From an uncultured Acetatifactor sp. (GTDB lineage: Bacteria; Bacillota; Clostridia; Lachnospirales; Lachnospiraceae), in the NCBI GenBank assembly GCA_910585015.1, contig CAJUCT010000020.1:11118-75117 (forward strand): a DNA stretch of 64,000 nucleotides. The letters run 5' to 3'. Position 1 is the first letter of the stretch; each line of letters opens with the position of its first letter. A program made the translations under genes and the position numbers. Below, piece after piece: positions 9,183-17,146 of this stretch. The notes under the pieces are model-generated. The model did not search any database. It was not told the DNA's origin and saw only the letters and a program-made list of their open reading frames with translations.

Positions 9183-9704
9183 CTAATTATGATTGCTGTG
9201 CAGGGGGGGATGATTTTTGATGCTGGTCCATTCCCGGCTCACATGTCCGCATTCGTTGCAGCTGAACTCCCAGTAATGCACTGTATAGTAGAACTGCTTC
9301 TGGCAGAAGGGATGCTCGGTACAATTCACCGGCTCTTTGTATATAGTCTCCGTTTTTACTTCCCGCTCCAGCATTCTTCCCGGGCAGTTTCCGTCAGCGT
9401 CCCTGGTCATATCGTTAATGCCCGTCCAACCCGCAGGAAACCCGAAAGAGGTCCGCCTGGGTTCGGCATCCATCTGCATCAGATCCTGTACATAATATGT
9501 ATATCTTGCCGGACTGGCTCCGTTTCCGTCATAATATACCTCATACACCAATTCCTCACCGCAGAGAAAAGCATTTCGCACCACACCGCACTGGGGATCC
9601 ACCTGCTTTAGTGTAGGAACATAGAAAAAGGATTCCCCCTCGCTTGCATGTTGGTCAAAACAGGCAGCGAGTGAAAAAACCATGGTCAAAGCCAGTAGTC
9701 CCAT
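9183..9704 (-). pseudogene. Truncated, chimeric paralogue of the neighbouring lipoprotein
   Basis: The first about 105 residues parallel the mature N-terminus of the gene at 6793-9072: VDPQCGVVRNAFLCGEELVY against VDAQGGVVRDAFLCGDELVY, then FPAG and DADGN. Similarity stops abruptly at the first blade-like repeat. The remainder is an unrelated Cys/His-bearing tail (FSCNECGHVSREW) that could bind zinc. A lipobox LAAC is present, but the frame continues upstream without a clear ribosome site. I read it as a duplicate whose C-terminal 600 residues were replaced or lost; a shortened functional lipoprotein is possible. Confidence 0.55.
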
Positions 9705-9836
9705 TGCAGCATCATTTTTAGGATATCTCTATATACGAGCAATGTCAACACCTTCGATTCATAAGTTCTCGAATTACATCCAGGCAGCCCGCTTTGCCCG
9801 AATATCTCAAAAACTTTTTATTTTGGTATGTATATC

Positions 9837-9865
9837 TTGATTTTACCACCCTTTTTTTGTAAAAT
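9837..9865 (+). promoter_or_regulatory. Sigma-A-type promoter of the DUF1846 gene
   Basis: TTGATT (9837-9842), 17-bp spacer, TAAAAT (9860-9865), in an AT-rich stretch about 105 bp upstream of the start codon. Confidence 0.55.
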
Positions 9866-9969
9866 ATTATAAATTCAGCAATATGGACCCCATCTATTAT
9901 CAGGTAAAATACGCCAAGGCCTTTGTACTTTTTTATAAAACACGACTTTTAGGGAGGTATACGAACCAA

Positions 9970-11454
9970 ATGAGTAAAATCGGTTTCGATCACGACAAAT
10001 ATCTAAAAATGCAGTCAGAAAAAATTAAGGAGCGGATCGCTGCTTTCGGAGGAAAACTCTACCTGGAATTTGGGGGCAAACTCTTCGACGACAATCATGC
10101 GTCCCGGGTGCTGCCCGGCTTTAAGCCCGACAGCAAGATCAATATGTTGGCACAGCTGCGGGATCATGCGGAGATCGTCATTGTCATCAATGCGGCGGAT
10201 ATCGAAAAAAATAAAGTACGCTCGGATCTGGGCATCACCTACGACGTGGACGTGCTGCGTCTCATTGACGCCTTCCGGGGCTACGGCCTGTATGTGGGCA
10301 GCGTGTGCCTGACCCGCTTCGCGGAGCAGCCCGGCGTCGTGGCATACCAGAAAAAGCTGGAGTCCCTGGGCATGAAGGTGTATCGCCATTACTCTATTCC
10401 CGGCTATCCCTCCAACATCCCGCTGATCGTCAGCGACGAGGGCTACGGGCGCAATGAGTATATAGAGACTTCCCGGGAACTGGTGGTGGTCACCGCCCCC
10501 GGCCCCGGCAGCGGCAAGATGGCCACCTGCCTGTCCCAGCTGTACCATGAGCACAAAAGGGGCATCAAGGCCGGATATGCCAAATACGAAACCTTCCCCA
10601 TATGGAATCTGGCTTTAAAGCACCCTGTGAATCTGGCCTATGAGGCGGCAACCGCCGATCTGAACGATGTGAATATGATCGATCCTTTCCACCTGGAAGC
10701 CTACGGGGAAACCACCATCAACTACAACCGGGATGTGGAGATCTTTCCGGTACTCAGCGCCATGTTTGAAAAGATCATGGGGAAATCCCCCTACAAATCC
10801 CCCACCGACATGGGGGTAAACATGGCAGGTTTGTGTATCGTGGATGATGAAGCCTGTCGGGAGGCTTCCTGCCAGGAGATTATCCGCAGGTACTACAACA
10901 CCATGTGCGAAAAGCGCCAGGGCAGTGCGGACGACGAGCAGATTCTGAAACTGGAACTGTTGATGAAGCAGGCCGGTATCACGGTGGACGACCGCCCGGT
11001 GGTCAGCGCCGCCAAGGTTAAGGCAGCCGCCACGGGCAAGCCTGCCGCCGCCATCCAGCTGCCGGACGGCCGAATCATCACCGGCAAGACCAGCGAGCTT
11101 CTGGGAGCTTCCTCCGCCATGCTGCTGAATGCGCTGAAAGTGCTGGCCGATATCCCTGATGAGGTACAGCTGATATCCCCCAACACCATCGGCCCTATTC
11201 AGGAACTGAAGACAAAACACCTGGGCAACCGCAATCCCCGTCTGCACACTGATGAAATCCTTATTGCTCTGTCCATCTGCGCCTCCACAGACGAGACTGC
11301 CGGACGAGCTGTCCGTCAGCTCCATAATCTGCAGGGGTCAGAGGTGCATACCAGCGTGATCCTTTCCCAGGTGGACAAGAATGTGCTGAGAAAGCTGGGA
11401 GTGAATTTGACCTGCGAGCCGGAATATGAGTCCAACGGACTGTACCACAATTGA
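9970..11454 (+). CDS. DUF1846 domain-containing protein
   Basis: Cytoplasmic protein of 494 residues matching the DUF1846 family in length and sequence throughout, for example GFDHDKYLKMQSEKI at the start, PGPGSGKMATCLSQLYHEH near residue 178 and STDETAGRAVRQL near 440. The GPGSGKMATC stretch resembles a P-loop, which suggests nucleotide binding, but no biochemical role is established that I can cite. ATG 9970 is chosen over the upstream frame start because AGGGAGG precedes it. It is monocistronic: own promoter upstream and a shared terminator downstream. Confidence 0.9.
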   Translation: MSKIGFDHDKYLKMQSEKIKERIAAFGGKLYLEFGGKLFDDNHASRVLPGFKPDSKINMLAQLRDHAEIVIVINAADIEKNKVRSDLGITYDVDVLRLIDAFRGYGLYVGSVCLTRFAEQPGVVAYQKKLESLGMKVYRHYSIPGYPSNIPLIVSDEGYGRNEYIETSRELVVVTAPGPGSGKMATCLSQLYHEHKRGIKAGYAKYETFPIWNLALKHPVNLAYEAATADLNDVNMIDPFHLEAYGETTINYNRDVEIFPVLSAMFEKIMGKSPYKSPTDMGVNMAGLCIVDDEACREASCQEIIRRYYNTMCEKRQGSADDEQILKLELLMKQAGITVDDRPVVSAAKVKAAATGKPAAAIQLPDGRIITGKTSELLGASSAMLLNALKVLADIPDEVQLISPNTIGPIQELKTKHLGNRNPRLHTDEILIALSICASTDETAGRAVRQLHNLQGSEVHTSVILSQVDKNVLRKLGVNLTCEPEYESNGLYHN

Positions 11455-11497
11455 AAATATACCCTTCAAAAAATCAGGAAAAGTTTTTGTGACATAA

Positions 11498-11533
11498 AAA
11501 GAGACACCCTGGCATCGTCCTCGGTGTCTCTTT
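11498..11533. terminator. Bidirectional terminator between DUF1846 and yitT genes
   Basis: Perfect 11-bp stem AAAGAGACACC / GGTGTCTCTTT with a 14-nt loop. Adenines on the left and thymines on the right allow termination from both converging genes. Confidence 0.8.
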
Positions 11534-11559
11534 GACGGTTATCACATTTATTGTATTTC

Positions 11560-12447
11560 TTATAGTTTCTTCAGGTAATTTCCCTCTACATGAACCCCTT
11601 CATTGATCACGATAAACGCCTGGGGATCGTATTTATGGACTATAGTCTTGAGTTGATGTACCTCATATTTGGACATCATGATGTAGAGAATGTGGGATTC
11701 CTCATGGGTATAGGCGCCCATGGTTTTCCACTTGGTGATGCCCCGCCCCAGTTCCGAGAACACTTCCCTCTCCAGTTCCTGGGAACTGATCTTGGTGATC
11801 ACGTTCACCTCCACATTGATGTTCTGGGCATGGAGTTTGTCAATGGCCACAGAGTACACCGCCGCATTGATCACGGAATACAGAGCCGTCTCCACGTCAA
11901 AGCGGAACAGGCAGGCGCTGTACAGCGCCAGATTCATCATCAGATTGACTCTGCCTACGCTGAAGTCCTGTCTCCACTTCACCAGAATCACGCCTACAAT
12001 ATCCATGCCGCCGCCTGAAGCCCCCATGCGCAGCAATATGCCCACGCCCGCGCCGCAGATAATGCCGCCGATGACACTGGCCAGCATGGTGTCCTCCACA
12101 ATCTGGGTAACGGGTATGACGGCCATACCGCCTGACATTACCGTTACGCAAATCAGCGTCTTCAGCAGGAATTTCTTGCCCATTTTCTGATAACCAATTA
12201 CAAAAATCGGTATGTTGATAATATAATATATAATACCGGCGATGTCCACATTACCGATGGGAAGGTGCATATATTCCACCAGCAATGTGCGGACCACCTG
12301 GCACAGGCCCATGACGCCGCTGCTGTACAAGCCCGAAGGCACGATAAACAGGTTGGTTCCCAGGGCATAGATCGCCGCCCCTACCATCGCCAGCAAAGTG
12401 CGTCTGCCCTCATAGACCAGCAGACGCTTATCTTCTAAGATTCTCAT
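11560..12447 (-). CDS. YitT family membrane protein (DUF161 + DUF2179)
   Basis: About 295 residues with five to six membrane helices in the first 190 residues, followed by a cytoplasmic DUF2179 domain (VNVITKISSQELEREVF onward to the end). This two-domain layout defines the YitT family, common in Firmicutes. Transport substrate unknown. Several starts are close together; I chose ATG 12447 because GGGGGGA lies five bases upstream, but ATG 12453 or a further upstream codon would add only two to eleven residues. It is transcribed towards DUF1846 and shares its terminator. Confidence 0.88.
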   Translation of the reverse strand: MRILEDKRLLVYEGRRTLLAMVGAAIYALGTNLFIVPSGLYSSGVMGLCQVVRTLLVEYMHLPIGNVDIAGIIYYIINIPIFVIGYQKMGKKFLLKTLICVTVMSGGMAVIPVTQIVEDTMLASVIGGIICGAGVGILLRMGASGGGMDIVGVILVKWRQDFSVGRVNLMMNLALYSACLFRFDVETALYSVINAAVYSVAIDKLHAQNINVEVNVITKISSQELEREVFSELGRGITKWKTMGAYTHEESHILYIMMSKYEVHQLKTIVHKYDPQAFIVINEGVHVEGNYLKKL

Positions 12448-12610
12448 TTGCATCCCCCCGGATATGGCATTTTTCACCATGTTGTATTGAATCCATTCGT
12501 CTGGACGTACATGGCAGCGTCCCGGTCCAGTGCTCCGTTTCGAAAACCCGGGCGCAGATTACCCGGTCTATTCTCTGGCGGCACAGAAAATCCGAACACG
12601 GGGTACTGGC

Positions 12611-12922
12611 TCAGATGTACGCCTTGATCTTCTCCTCCAGATCCGCTGCGGACATTCCCCCCACATAGGTAGCAGCCGGTTCCCCGTTTTGGAAGAAAAT
12701 AAAAGTGGGAATATTCTTCACATGATATCGGTCGGAAATCTCCATGGCCTCCTCCACATTCAGCTTGCCGATCTTGATCTGCCCCTGATATTTTTCTGCC
12801 ATGCGCTCCACAAGCGGAGCCATCATCTTACAGGGACCGCACCAGTCCGCATAGAAATCCACCAGTACCGTTCCCTGTGCCTGCAATACTTCCTTCTCAA
12901 AATTTTCCGCTGTAAACTTCAT
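12611..12922 (-). CDS. trxA: Thioredoxin
   Basis: Small disulfide reductase for cytoplasmic proteins, recycled by thioredoxin reductase. The 103 residues have the WCGPC active site at about 27-31, the cis-proline segment NIPTF near 70 and the conserved GG near 88. ATG 12922 follows AGGAGGG. It is the last gene of the exonuclease-dacF-trmB-trxA run. Two tandem family A palindromes lie between trmB and its ribosome site. Confidence 0.96.
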   Translation of the reverse strand: MKFTAENFEKEVLQAQGTVLVDFYADWCGPCKMMAPLVERMAEKYQGQIKIGKLNVEEAMEISDRYHVKNIPTFIFFQNGEPAATYVGGMSAADLEEKIKAYI

Positions 12923-12941
12923 ATTTTTACCCTCCTATTTA

Positions 12942-13160
12942 AGTTCCGCATGTTCCCTTCCCGCACACATGCACCGTGATGGAATTCCGGCCGCTTATGG
13001 CGTCCGGATTTCCATCAGTGTACTGTCCGGGAACATGCTGTTTTAAGTTCCGCATGTTCCCTTCCCGCACACATGCACCGTGATGGAATTCCGGCCGCTT
13101 ATGGCGTCCGGATTTCCATCAGTGTACTGTCCGGGAACATGCTGTTTCTAGTTCCGCATG
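12942..13160 (-). repeat. Family A palindromic element, two tandem copies plus a partial third, before trxA
   Basis: Two identical or nearly identical units with a 104-bp period (starting 12942 and 13046) followed by the first bases of a third at 13150. Each unit has outer arms GCATGTTCCC / GGGAACATGC and an inner stem GATGGAA..CCGG / CCGG..TTCCATC. Read in the trxA direction, the last unit ends ATGCGGAACT about 6 nt before AGGAGG. It fills the whole trmB-trxA gap. Confidence 0.9.
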
Positions 13161-13171
13161 TTCTGCCTTCT

Positions 13172-13816
13172 TTATTTTTCCCGATAAATAATATATTTAT
13201 AGATGGGGTTGCCTATGGCAGAAAATTTTTCCTCATACTCTGTCATCACATTGCCCTCCATCAACGCCCTGTCCCCGTGCAGATCATAGGTGATCACACG
13301 GGCCTTCCAGCCCGCGGGGGCAAGTTCCTCCACAGCAAAGTCAAACAGTTCTCGGTTGTCCGTTTTGAACTCCAGCTGCCCCTGAACCTCCAGAATCTCA
13401 TCGTATCTGGTCAGAAACTGCCTGGACGGAAGCCTGCGTTTGGCATGTCTGTCCTTGGGCCAGGGATCGGAGAAATTCAGGTAGATGCGATTCACCTCAC
13501 CGGGAGCAAACACCTCCGTAATCTCCTCCGCGTCCATGCGGATGAACTTCAAATTGGGCAGCTCCTCCTCTTCCATCTTCTGGACGGCCCGCAGCAGCAC
13601 ACTGGAATATTTTTCAATGCCTATATAATTGATCTCCGGATGCAGGCGGGCCATAGCGTAAATAAATTTTCCCTTGCCCATGCCGATTTCAATATGGATC
13701 GGGTGTCTGTTCCCAAAAATCCCGGACCATTTTCCCCGGCAGGCCCGCTCCTCATGTACCACATAGTCGCTGGCAGCAATCGCCTCACGGGAACCTGTAA
13801 TGTTTCGAAGTCGCAT
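13172..13816 (-). CDS. trmB: tRNA (guanine-N7-)-methyltransferase
   Basis: Makes m7G46 in the tRNA variable loop using S-adenosylmethionine. The 214 residues contain the SAM-binding segment IEIGMGKGKFI near residue 42 and the TrmB signature NFSDPWPKDRHAKRRL near 113, followed by TDNRELFDF. It starts only a few bases after the dacF stop, so it is in the same operon; two family A elements follow. Confidence 0.96.
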   Translation of the reverse strand: MRLRNITGSREAIAASDYVVHEERACRGKWSGIFGNRHPIHIEIGMGKGKFIYAMARLHPEINYIGIEKYSSVLLRAVQKMEEEELPNLKFIRMDAEEITEVFAPGEVNRIYLNFSDPWPKDRHAKRRLPSRQFLTRYDEILEVQGQLEFKTDNRELFDFAVEELAPAGWKARVITYDLHGDRALMEGNVMTEYEEKFSAIGNPIYKYIIYREK

Positions 13817-13818
13817 AT

Positions 13819-15861
13819 CTATTTGTCCTCCGGCCTTTCATAGTAAATCTCCTCCTCCGGCAATTCATGCAGCCGGCGGTAGCCCGGTTCCATGTTTTCC
13901 CCTTGTCTCCTGCGGGACTGCCTGCGGCGGGCCTCCTTCACCTCCTGACGATGCTGCTGCAGGAAACCCGGCCCCGTTTTCTCCTCGTACTCCCGGCGCT
14001 GCTGTCTGCGGCGGGCTTCTTTAATCTCCTGCCCGAGCAGCTGGCGGTAACTTGGTTTCGGCCTCTCGTCACCCTCCCGGCGCTGTTGCCTGCGGCGGGC
14101 TTCTTTCACCTCCTGACGGCGAAGCTGACGATAACTTATCTCCTGCCTCTCATCGTCTTCCCGCAGCTGCTGCCTGTGGCGGGCTTCCTTTACCTCCTGA
14201 CGGCGAAGCTGGCGATAACTTATCTCCTGCCTCTCGTCGTCTTCCCGCAGCTGCTGTCTGCGGCGGGCCTGCCTCACCTGCTGGCGGTGCAGCCGAGCAG
14301 TATTCACTTCGTGCTCCTCATCATCCCCCCGACGTTGCAGCCTGCGGCGGGCTTCCCTGACCTGCCTGCGGCGCTGCTGGGCCATGCTCTGTTCCTGCTC
14401 TTCCTCATATTCCGTAGGATGATGCTTTCGGCGGTCTTTCATCCAGTTCCGCCGGGTGTTGGTGCGCCGGGCAGGAAAATGATATTCCTTCAAAAACCGT
14501 CTGAGTCCCCATACCACCAGCGCCGCGGCAGCCAGAATACCCGCCCCCATCAACACCTTCACCACATCTATGAACACAACGTCCGGCACTTTGACCCCGT
14601 CGGCGGCCTGGTCCTCTCCGGACGAACCGCTGGCAAAGCCGTATCCCTGGTCCTGAGATGCCGCCAGATCCACGGAAGCGCTGCCCAGATCCACACCCTG
14701 ATAACTGTAATGGATAATCGCTGCCTGGCCCTCGTCCACCGTATCATAATCGATTGTAGAGGTCACATCCGCAAAGTCCACCGCCCGGGGCAGCACGATA
14801 CAAGCCTCCCGGTTCAGGGACAACAGCGGCTTGGAACTGCCGAATATATCACGTTCCCCGTAGAAAAATCCCGTATTTCCAATATCATATTTCGTCTCCA
14901 CCTGGGAGACATTGACTTTTGCGAAATTGCCAAAACCATAATTGAACAGCGCTATGGTATCCTCGTAGTGGGCGGGAGACTCGTCCCTGAGCACCACACA
15001 GATCAGTTTCAATCCGTCCCTCTCCGCACAGGATACCACACAGTAACGGGCCGCATTGGTATAGCCGGTCTTGACACCCACCAGGTCCTCATATCCGTAG
15101 GACCTGCCGGGCAGCAACTCTATTTTGGAATTTTCCAGCTTTTCATAGGGCATATGGTCATTGGGCAGGATGTGCAGCCGGGGCGTCAATGAAATTCTGC
15201 ACAACAGTTCATTGGCAAAAAAAGCCTTGCCGATCATGGCGAGGTCATAGGCTGAAGTATAATGGTTTTCATCCGGCAGGCCGTTGGGATTGACAAAATG
15301 GGAATCCACACATCCAAGTTCTGCCGCCCTGCTGTTCATAATTTCCGCAAAATCCTGCCAACTGGTGCCGGTGATATGCTCCGCCACCGCAAATGACACC
15401 TCGTTGGCAGAGCGGATCAGAATGGCGTTCAGACAGTCCTCCATGGTCAGCTGCTGTCCCACATCCATGGCTATATGGTTGCTGTCCGACGGGGTGTCAT
15501 AGATGGCCTCCCGGGAAAAGGTGACCCATTCGTCCAGGGAACACTGCTCGGACGCAATCAGGGTAGTCAGGATCTTGGTGGTGCTGGCCGGGTATTGCCG
15601 GGCGTGTATATTTTTGGCATAGAGAATGGTGCCTGTTTCAGCCTCTATCAAAATGGCCGATCCCGCCGTGACTACAGGGCCTGTGGGCCAGCCCGGGATT
15701 TCGTTGCTCTCCACGGTCATATCCTGCTGAGTCTGGATGCGCTCCTCCATGGTCTCCGCCGAGACAGGCATTCCACGGCACAGCAGGGCCAGCGTGATCA
15801 GCCAGGCATACATGCGCCATCCCCTGTACCTCGGAACTTTTGAAGCTATCAATCTCTTCAT
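13819..15861 (-). CDS. dacF: D-alanyl-D-alanine carboxypeptidase with an Arg/Gln-rich repeat tail
   Basis: Penicillin-binding DD-carboxypeptidase that trims the terminal D-Ala of peptidoglycan stem peptides outside the membrane. A signal peptide ends near residue 35. The catalytic motifs are STTK (SxxK, near 93), SAN (SxN, near 151) and KTG (near 260). A PBP5-like C-terminal domain precedes a membrane helix near 435-455. After it come about 200 extra residues, including six consecutive 28-residue units of the type RQEVKEARRRQQLREDDERQ, highly charged and probably helical; usual family members are near 400 residues. The start overlaps the stop of the exonuclease gene. The tail should be cytoplasmic. 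Confidence 0.9.
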   Translation of the reverse strand: MKRLIASKVPRYRGWRMYAWLITLALLCRGMPVSAETMEERIQTQQDMTVESNEIPGWPTGPVVTAGSAILIEAETGTILYAKNIHARQYPASTTKILTTLIASEQCSLDEWVTFSREAIYDTPSDSNHIAMDVGQQLTMEDCLNAILIRSANEVSFAVAEHITGTSWQDFAEIMNSRAAELGCVDSHFVNPNGLPDENHYTSAYDLAMIGKAFFANELLCRISLTPRLHILPNDHMPYEKLENSKIELLPGRSYGYEDLVGVKTGYTNAARYCVVSCAERDGLKLICVVLRDESPAHYEDTIALFNYGFGNFAKVNVSQVETKYDIGNTGFFYGERDIFGSSKPLLSLNREACIVLPRAVDFADVTSTIDYDTVDEGQAAIIHYSYQGVDLGSASVDLAASQDQGYGFASGSSGEDQAADGVKVPDVVFIDVVKVLMGAGILAAAALVVWGLRRFLKEYHFPARRTNTRRNWMKDRRKHHPTEYEEEQEQSMAQQRRRQVREARRRLQRRGDDEEHEVNTARLHRQQVRQARRRQQLREDDERQEISYRQLRRQEVKEARHRQQLREDDERQEISYRQLRRQEVKEARRRQQRREGDERPKPSYRQLLGQEIKEARRRQQRREYEEKTGPGFLQQHRQEVKEARRRQSRRRQGENMEPGYRRLHELPEEEIYYERPEDK
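13867..14373 (-). repeat. Six 84-bp coding repeats in the dacF tail
   Basis: Six in-frame units of 84 bp (28 codons), the two central ones almost identical in DNA. Each encodes the core RQEVKEARRRQQ followed by an acidic patch and SYRQLR. Unit boundaries are approximate. Confidence 0.75.
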
Positions 15862-16853
15862 GAAATATGTCCTTTCAAGCGGCCAGCCTTGTCCGATGCC
15901 TTCTCAGATTGTTTCCGGGAATGATTGTGCATCTTACGGGCATGTTCCCGCCGCTCGGTCAGCCTCTCCACATCCTCCGGGGAGATGAAGCGGCTGGTCT
16001 TTACCACATAAACCTGCCCGTCCTCCGTCTTGCGAATCCGGGCCTTACATTTCAGATATCCATGCTTCTCGCAGAATGCCACGCAATAGTAGTGACGCCC
16101 GTTAGGAGTAAACCATTTCACCTTTTTGCGCAGGTTCCGTCGGCACAGATAGCACTTGCTGGAACTTACCTCCCGATCCGAAAGCGCCGCCGTCTTGTCC
16201 GGAAAAACACGGGAAATATACTTAAAGTAAGTGTCAAATTGTACCTTAATCTCCTCCTCCCGGCAGGAAGGGGGATTGAATACATCATATGATACGTTCT
16301 TCAGTACCTCCGGATCCTGAATCGCCGCCAATACCTTTGCGGTGTAATAGGCATCGCTAAAAGCCCTGTGAAAGGGGATGTCTTTCTCGATCTTGAGAAA
16401 ATCCACCGCCCATTCCAGCGCCCGTCTGCTCTTGCGATCCTCATAGGCAATACTGAACAGCTTCTGCACGTCTAAAAAGGCTATGGGGCCCCTGGCCAGG
16501 GGCTCCATGCCGTAAAAACGCAGATTGCGCTGCAGTTCAGCCAGGTCAAGCGGTCCCCAGGTGCAGAAGATATAATCCTCCCCGCACCAGCACAGGAAAT
16601 CCTCCACCACCCGAGTGAAGGGCCTCCCCCGCTCCAACTCCTCCATGCGCATATGGATAAGCTTACTGGTAATTCTGTGCATCCGGTGATACACAGTGGG
16701 CCGGATCAACTGACTGAATTCACTGACCATGATCCGCTCATGATTTAATTTAATCGCACCGATCTCAATGATCTCAAAGGGCAGCGTGGCCACCTCCGGC
16801 TCCTGTCCGGTGCTGCTTTGGTTCCATTCCAGATCCAGAATAATATAATTCAC
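15858..16853 (-). CDS. DEDDh 3'-5' exonuclease with a C-terminal Cys cluster
   Basis: A 331-residue protein of the RNase T / DNA polymerase III epsilon exonuclease fold. The first acidic motif is in YIILDLEWN (residues 3-11), and the last is HRAFSDAYYT (His and Asp) near residue 167, characteristic of DEDDh enzymes. After the nuclease domain, CYLC and later Cys/His residues (YYCVAFCEKHGYLKC) look like a zinc-binding domain, perhaps for nucleic acid. I chose the GTG at 16853 because GGGAGA lies five bases upstream and orthologues usually begin at NYIILDLEW. First gene of the operon leading into dacF, trmB and trxA. Confidence 0.85.
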   Translation of the reverse strand: MNYIILDLEWNQSSTGQEPEVATLPFEIIEIGAIKLNHERIMVSEFSQLIRPTVYHRMHRITSKLIHMRMEELERGRPFTRVVEDFLCWCGEDYIFCTWGPLDLAELQRNLRFYGMEPLARGPIAFLDVQKLFSIAYEDRKSRRALEWAVDFLKIEKDIPFHRAFSDAYYTAKVLAAIQDPEVLKNVSYDVFNPPSCREEEIKVQFDTYFKYISRVFPDKTAALSDREVSSSKCYLCRRNLRKKVKWFTPNGRHYYCVAFCEKHGYLKCKARIRKTEDGQVYVVKTSRFISPEDVERLTERREHARKMHNHSRKQSEKASDKAGRLKGHIS

Positions 16854-16965
16854 TGTGTTCTCCCGAAATCGACTGTAAAGATCTATGTGCTGCAACATAT
16901 TATGCACATTATCTCTTATTCTTCGTATGCCTCAGTACACATTCTGTTCAAAAAGCATTTTGCCC

Positions 16966-16995
16966 ATTATAACACATCTTTATCGATTCGGAAAG
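16966..16995 (-). promoter_or_regulatory. Probable promoter of the exonuclease-dacF-trmB-trxA operon
   Basis: Perfect minus-strand TATAAT at 16966-16971; the -35 candidate (TTTCCG, 17 bp away) is weak. It lies about 110 bp before the GTG start. Confidence 0.4.
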
Positions 16996-17146
16996 AGCCA
17001 GTTACTTTAGCGGATATTTATTAGCGGATATTTAACCATTAAGATTCAAAATTACCTCTTCATGAATATCCGGCGTTTGGCTTGGCCAAACGTCCGCCTT
17101 GCCTGTGATATTGCGTTAATGCGTATTGGGATGTACACATCCCAAC
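16996..17146. other. Intergenic region with two small palindromes
   Basis: No coding potential seen. It contains CGTTTGGCTTGGCCAAACG (about 17072-17090) and TTGGGATGTACACATCCCAA (about 17126-17145), plus a short direct repeat AGCGGATATTTA. The second palindrome adjoins the stop of the HAAS/DUF4097 gene and may mark its 3' end, though no T tract follows. Confidence 0.4.

Noticed and set aside
12942..13149. Tandem repeats considered as a CRISPR array
   Set aside because: Units are contiguous palindromes of about 104 bp without unique spacers, and no cas genes are present.
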